DNA of 7,946 nucleotides from Spirochaetaceae bacterium (GTDB lineage: Bacteria > Spirochaetota > Spirochaetia > Treponematales > Breznakiellaceae): positions 1 through 7,946 of the forward strand of contig JAIRSQ010000202.1 of assembly GCA_031255395.1 (NCBI GenBank). Direction: 5' to 3'. A model generated the notes under the pieces. It ran no database searches. It saw only the letters and a list, made by a program, of their open reading frames with translations, and was not told the DNA's origin. Positions 4,903 to 7,946 of the stretch are shown in pieces. The translations under genes were made by a program, and so were the position numbers. Each line of letters starts with the position of its first letter. The first letter of the stretch is position 1.

Positions 4903-6879
4903 ATGGCAAAGAGGATATACGAGCCAGGAGAGCTTGACAAAGTAAAGAAACGGCTTGGAAATATCAGCGAAAAGGAAGCCAAATATATGCAAAGGGTGCT
5001 CGGCGGCGAGATTGGCTACGAGCGCTCCGAGACTTCCGTTTCGGACGGCGCGGGCAGAGGAGCGCCGACTGGAGCCGTTTCAAGGCCGAAACGTTTGGTG
5101 GAAACGGTCGCCGGAGGCGGCGCCGTCTCCGACGGCCGTTTGGCCGGTCCGCCAAAGTTCCAGCGGCCCGGAAAACTTTCGTATATTGAGCGCGTAAAGA
5201 TGGATGCCTGCGCCGGAAGCCCCGAATTCGTCATTAAAACCCCTTTTCAGGTTCTTGTGTCCCGGCTATGTTTCTTCGCTCAACCGGCAGACAGGGTGAG
5301 TCCGTGGTTTGTCAAAATAGCGCTGAACGAATACTACGCTCAGTTGGAACGCCTTATAACGTCCGCGCGTCTTTTGTTTCCGCGAAGCGATGCCGAGCTT
5401 GGCCGGAAACTGCAGGACGAATCGCCCGCCGCGTTCAAGATTTTGAATGTCATAAGGAACTGGCGGCTCAATGTGATAATGTCGGAAATAGGCAAGGTAC
5501 AGTCGCGCCCGCGCAACGCGTTTGTAAGGGATTTTGAAACGATGCTGCGCGAGATTTACAAACCGCTTTACATATTGGAAAAGCTGGACGCAAACAGTGA
5601 CGTGCGGGAAGCGTTTCAAATACTGTACGGCATTCGCCTGCGCGATCAGCCGACAGAAAAAGCGGAAAGGCTGTACGGCAAAATAACGGAGGCGGCGCTG
5701 GCGTTTAAGTATGCGTTTTTTAAACTTCACCGTCTGCTGTATCCGCTGCTGATGAAAACTATAGCTACGCGCTATCAGGACTATGAATCGTTTTTTATAG
5801 AAAACGGCGAAAATTATAGATCGTTTTTGGGAGTGAGCGAGGCTGACCAGCTGCCTCCCGGCGTAAGCAAAGTAAAACCGGCCAATAAAACGGATGATTC
5901 AAGCGAGGACACGGACGATTCGTCCGGCGTTCAAGACGAGGCGCCTGAAGAGCGGCAGGAAAAACAGGATTTTGACGCGTCCGAGACAAAAGCGTTTGAG
6001 CGCGGACTGAAACTGCTTGAAACGTTATTTCCAAAAGCGCCTTGGGATGAATTAAAATCATATCCGGATTTTTATCCGTACTTTGCCGACGCTCTTGACA
6101 TTAAAAAAAACGGAGAACTGCTGGCGCCGGAAGACCCCGCTCATCTTGCCATGATGCTGTCGCAAATTATCGAAGAACTTTTGTACGGCTTCAGGCACAT
6201 AGAGTTCTGCGAAACGGCAAATTCAAGCTCGCTGGCCGGCATAGTTGACGACTGGCACACGGCCGTCTCTGAAAGTTTTGAAAAAAAATACCTGCCGCTG
6301 ATATACGAGTATTCGCACTATTTCGAACATTCTTCACAGAGACTGCATTCAACTTACGCGATGAATATTGCCGCCGACATTCATTGGACGCGCCGTTATT
6401 ATTTTTTGCCCAATTACGAATACACGCCCGTTACGCCGCCGACATTTGCAAAAAAAGACGTCGTGGCGCTTTATAAGACGGCGCGCCGCCTTCGCGGCGA
6501 TCTGGCTGTCTGCGCCGCCGCTATCGAGAGGGCGAACAAAGAAGGGGGCGCGGCGGCGGACGCGCCGGCAGACGGAATCAAAAACCCGTGGGAACCGTAC
6601 AACTTTCAGGTCGAGAATCCGCTGTCAAAACGCCTCGATATGCTGCTTGGGAAAAAACAGCGCAACAACGCGTCCCTTGTGTTTTTTACCCTTGCGACCG
6701 CAACCGTTCTGGACTACTATTTATGCGGCAGGAACAGCCCGGCTTACGCGACAGACTGCAATATTCTTTTTCGCCATACAAAAGAGGACGAAATGAAGCC
6801 GGTTTTCTGGGTCGAAAAGCGGGCCGACACGTTTGCCCTTTTTAAGAAATCGGTCGAAGAGCTTAAGGAAAAAAAATGA
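4903..6879 (+). CDS. Large cytoplasmic protein of unknown function
   Basis: I do not recognise this 658-residue protein and see no catalytic signature, P-loop or DNA-binding motif. There is no signal peptide and no convincing membrane helix. The layout is: a basic, helical N-terminus (1-33, with GELDKVKKRLG); a Gly/Ala/Ser-rich, probably disordered stretch (about 34-90); a long helical domain rich in Tyr, Phe, Leu and Arg (about 95-310); an acidic Ser/Asp/Glu linker (about 326-358, with TDDSS twice); and a second helical domain (about 360-545) with aromatic clusters such as YPDFYPYF and RRYYFLPNYEY. A short Ala/Gly linker (546-557) leads to a C-terminal segment with a hydrophobic stretch SLVFFTLATATVLDYYL (591-607). 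Two helical domains joined by linkers suggest a scaffold or adaptor, which is only inference. It is the middle gene of a probable operon and overlaps a mini-ORF at its stop. Confidence 0.8.
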   Translation: MAKRIYEPGELDKVKKRLGNISEKEAKYMQRVLGGEIGYERSETSVSDGAGRGAPTGAVSRPKRLVETVAGGGAVSDGRLAGPPKFQRPGKLSYIERVKMDACAGSPEFVIKTPFQVLVSRLCFFAQPADRVSPWFVKIALNEYYAQLERLITSARLLFPRSDAELGRKLQDESPAAFKILNVIRNWRLNVIMSEIGKVQSRPRNAFVRDFETMLREIYKPLYILEKLDANSDVREAFQILYGIRLRDQPTEKAERLYGKITEAALAFKYAFFKLHRLLYPLLMKTIATRYQDYESFFIENGENYRSFLGVSEADQLPPGVSKVKPANKTDDSSEDTDDSSGVQDEAPEERQEKQDFDASETKAFERGLKLLETLFPKAPWDELKSYPDFYPYFADALDIKKNGELLAPEDPAHLAMMLSQIIEELLYGFRHIEFCETANSSSLAGIVDDWHTAVSESFEKKYLPLIYEYSHYFEHSSQRLHSTYAMNIAADIHWTRRYYFLPNYEYTPVTPPTFAKKDVVALYKTARRLRGDLAVCAAAIERANKEGGAAADAPADGIKNPWEPYNFQVENPLSKRLDMLLGKKQRNNASLVFFTLATATVLDYYLCGRNSPAYATDCNILFRHTKEDEMKPVFWVEKRADTFALFKKSVEELKEKK

Positions 6880-6887
6880 CGCCATGA
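6865..6887 (+). promoter_or_regulatory. Tandem ATGA junction with a three-codon mini-ORF
   Basis: The stop TGA of the 658-residue gene (6877-6879) overlaps an ATG (6876-6878). That ATG opens ATG-ACG-CCA-TGA, whose stop (6885-6887) in turn overlaps the ATG of the Aat-like gene (6884-6886). The Shine-Dalgarno sequence aagga (6865-6869) is 6 bases from the first ATG but 14 from the second. Translational coupling through stop-start reinitiation is therefore plausible. Confidence 0.4.
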
Positions 6888-7636
6888 TTGCGATAACGCC
6901 GTCGGGACATTTCTTTATTGAACCGGTCATTGACGCCGACACGTTGATTGACGCGATCATCGCCGCGGATTACAGCGAAGAATTTTGCATAAGCCGAAGT
7001 TTTTCTCCCGCTTTTGTCGCGGAGCTAATGTACAGCGGCTTCCTCGTCATGTCCGCCCGCCTCGTCGCGGACGAGGACGAGGCGGGAGACTCTTCGGGCG
7101 GCAAAACAAGCGGCGGAAGGTATATACTGTTGCCCAAACACCACCTTACGCGCAACGTTTTGTTTTTTGACGACTTGCACGTAAGCAAAACGGCCGGACG
7201 CATGATAAAACGGAACTCGCCGGCTTACGATCTGCGTATAAACGCGGACTACGACAGGATAGTCGAAAACTGCGTAGCGCGGCACGGCGACGACTGGCTT
7301 ACAAAGCCTCTGCTTGCAAGCTTGAGCCGGATACGGAAAAGCGGCGGCTTGCCCGTCTTTCCGTGTTCGTTCGGGCTTTACCGCAACGGCGAGCTTTGCG
7401 CCGGAGAATTCGGCGTGGCTACTGGGCGCGTCTACACGAGTTATTCCGGCTATCATGACGGGAATTCGGAAGGGACGATTCAGATGATAATGACAGCCCG
7501 TTATCTGCAAGACAACGGCTTTGATTTCTGGGATCTGGGAATGCCGCTCGATTACAAGTACACCCTTGGCGCTCGCGACATCGGCATAAAAGAATTCATT
7601 GAAATTTTTAGAAGGGCGCGGAAACCGGTCATTTGA
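6884..7636 (+). CDS. Divergent leucyl/phenylalanyl-tRNA--protein transferase (Aat) family protein
   Basis: Aat moves Leu or Phe from tRNA to the N-terminus of proteins that begin with Arg or Lys, marking them for ClpS/ClpAP. This 250-residue protein aligns along the family: LHVSK (98-102) with E. coli LHISR, DYDRIVENCVA (122-132), DDWLTK (136-141) keeping the tRNA-side Trp111 (here Trp138), LCAGEFGVATGRVY (171-184) with LVGGMYGVAQGTLF, and DFWDLGMPLDYKYTLGARDI (residues 214-233) with the Asp186 region. By this alignment Asp186 is kept (Asp217), but Trp49 is Met56, Glu156 is Tyr187 and Gln188 is Gly219. It also carries an acidic, Gly/Ser-rich insert at 62-78. Activity or substrate may therefore differ from classical Aat. 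I chose the ATG at 6884; a TTG at 6833 would overlap the upstream gene. Last gene of the probable operon. Confidence 0.65.
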   Translation: MIAITPSGHFFIEPVIDADTLIDAIIAADYSEEFCISRSFSPAFVAELMYSGFLVMSARLVADEDEAGDSSGGKTSGGRYILLPKHHLTRNVLFFDDLHVSKTAGRMIKRNSPAYDLRINADYDRIVENCVARHGDDWLTKPLLASLSRIRKSGGLPVFPCSFGLYRNGELCAGEFGVATGRVYTSYSGYHDGNSEGTIQMIMTARYLQDNGFDFWDLGMPLDYKYTLGARDIGIKEFIEIFRRARKPVI

Positions 7637-7946
7637 CGGTGAGCGGCAGTCCGGCCACCATCAGTTCCACTCGGCGGGCTACCGCGGCCGTCCGCCGTCC
7701 CGCCTGAGCCAGCAACAGGTTATACCGGCGCGTAAGCTCGTCCGCCGGAATGTTGCCAAGCCCTGTTTCATTGCTCACGACAACGGCTTCCGTTTTGCCT
7801 TGCAGTTCCTTGATAAAGGCGTCCAGCATCTTGTCAAAGCCGCCGTCCAGCCCGCGGTAAATTATGTTGTTTACCCACATCGTAAGGCAGTCTATCAGAA
7901 CGCGATCCCCGCAGCGCGCCAGCGCTGCGGGAAGGTCGAGCGGTTC
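7629..7946 (-). CDS. cobU: Adenosylcobinamide kinase/guanylyltransferase CobU, C-terminal part
   Basis: C-terminal 105 residues of the bifunctional enzyme that phosphorylates adenosylcobinamide and activates it with GTP during assembly of the cobalamin nucleotide loop. The frame stays open to the right edge, so the true start and the P-loop lie outside. Family signatures present are VLIDCLTMWVNN (the conserved DCLT-W--N segment), VVVSNETGLGNIP (family usually VSNEVG-GIVP), the RRYNLLLAQAGRRTAAVA helix, and the terminal VAGLPLTVK (family VAGLPL-lK). An internal ATG at 7880 falls inside the conserved DCLTMW motif and is not the start. The last 8 bases overlap the 3' end of the convergent Aat-like gene. 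Its presence indicates cobalamin synthesis or salvage in this organism. Confidence 0.9.
   Translation of the reverse strand, partial: EPLDLPAALARCGDRVLIDCLTMWVNNIIYRGLDGGFDKMLDAFIKELQGKTEAVVVSNETGLGNIPADELTRRYNLLLAQAGRRTAAVARRVELMVAGLPLTVK

Noticed and set aside
5102..5141. Imperfect inverted repeat (aaacgg / ccgttt with cggag / ctccg inside) within the 658-residue gene
   Set aside because: It falls in the codons of a Gly/Ala-rich linker, where GC-rich codons make such pairings likely by chance.
6833..6883. TTG-initiated 17-residue extension of the Aat-like protein
   Set aside because: It would overlap the end of the upstream gene by 47 bases; the ATG at 6884 fits normal operon spacing.
7878..7880. 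ATG at 7880 as the start of an 83-residue protein
   Set aside because: The frame is open for 22 more codons to the window edge and those codons encode the conserved CobU DCLT motif, so this is an internal methionine.

Overview
The window reads as chromosomal DNA of a spirochaete, most likely a Treponema-like organism. This is inferred from the DUF2804 protein, the style of the Ddl and MATE proteins, roughly balanced base composition (not counted) and the repeat-rich spacer. Database searches could change the assignment. I see no phage, plasmid, CRISPR, tRNA or rRNA genes.

Layout. Bases 1-470 are non-coding: a REP-like palindromic element (40-170) carries a small repeat cluster inside it, followed by a degenerate half copy and a strong sigma70-type promoter. 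Next is ddl on the plus strand (D-alanine--D-alanine ligase, 471-1568). Two minus-strand genes follow, read from right to left: a 12-helix MATE transporter (3712-2375), a GC-rich hairpin, then a small exported acidic protein of unknown function (2304-1648), which ends convergently with ddl. A 137-base divergent promoter region separates the MATE gene from a plus-strand cluster of three genes: a DUF2804 protein (3850-4893), an unrecognised 658-residue protein (4903-6879) and a divergent homologue of leucyl/phenylalanyl-tRNA--protein transferase, Aat (6884-7636). The gaps of 9 and 4 bases and the single visible promoter suggest an operon. The Aat-like gene runs 8 bases into the 3' end of a minus-strand cobU fragment (cobalamin synthesis), which continues beyond the right edge.

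How the genes work together. ddl, the transporter and cobU are unrelated housekeeping or accessory functions. The three-gene plus-strand cluster is the least explained part: its third member looks like an aminoacyl-tRNA-dependent protein transferase but has lost several catalytic residues, and the other two have no known function.

The most striking shared signal is regulatory. The three genes with no Shine-Dalgarno sequence (MATE, exported protein, DUF2804) each have a -10-like hexamer ending exactly 6 bases before the ATG, which places the expected transcription start on the A of the start codon. This predicts leaderless mRNAs. ddl, by contrast, has a leader and a ribosome binding site.
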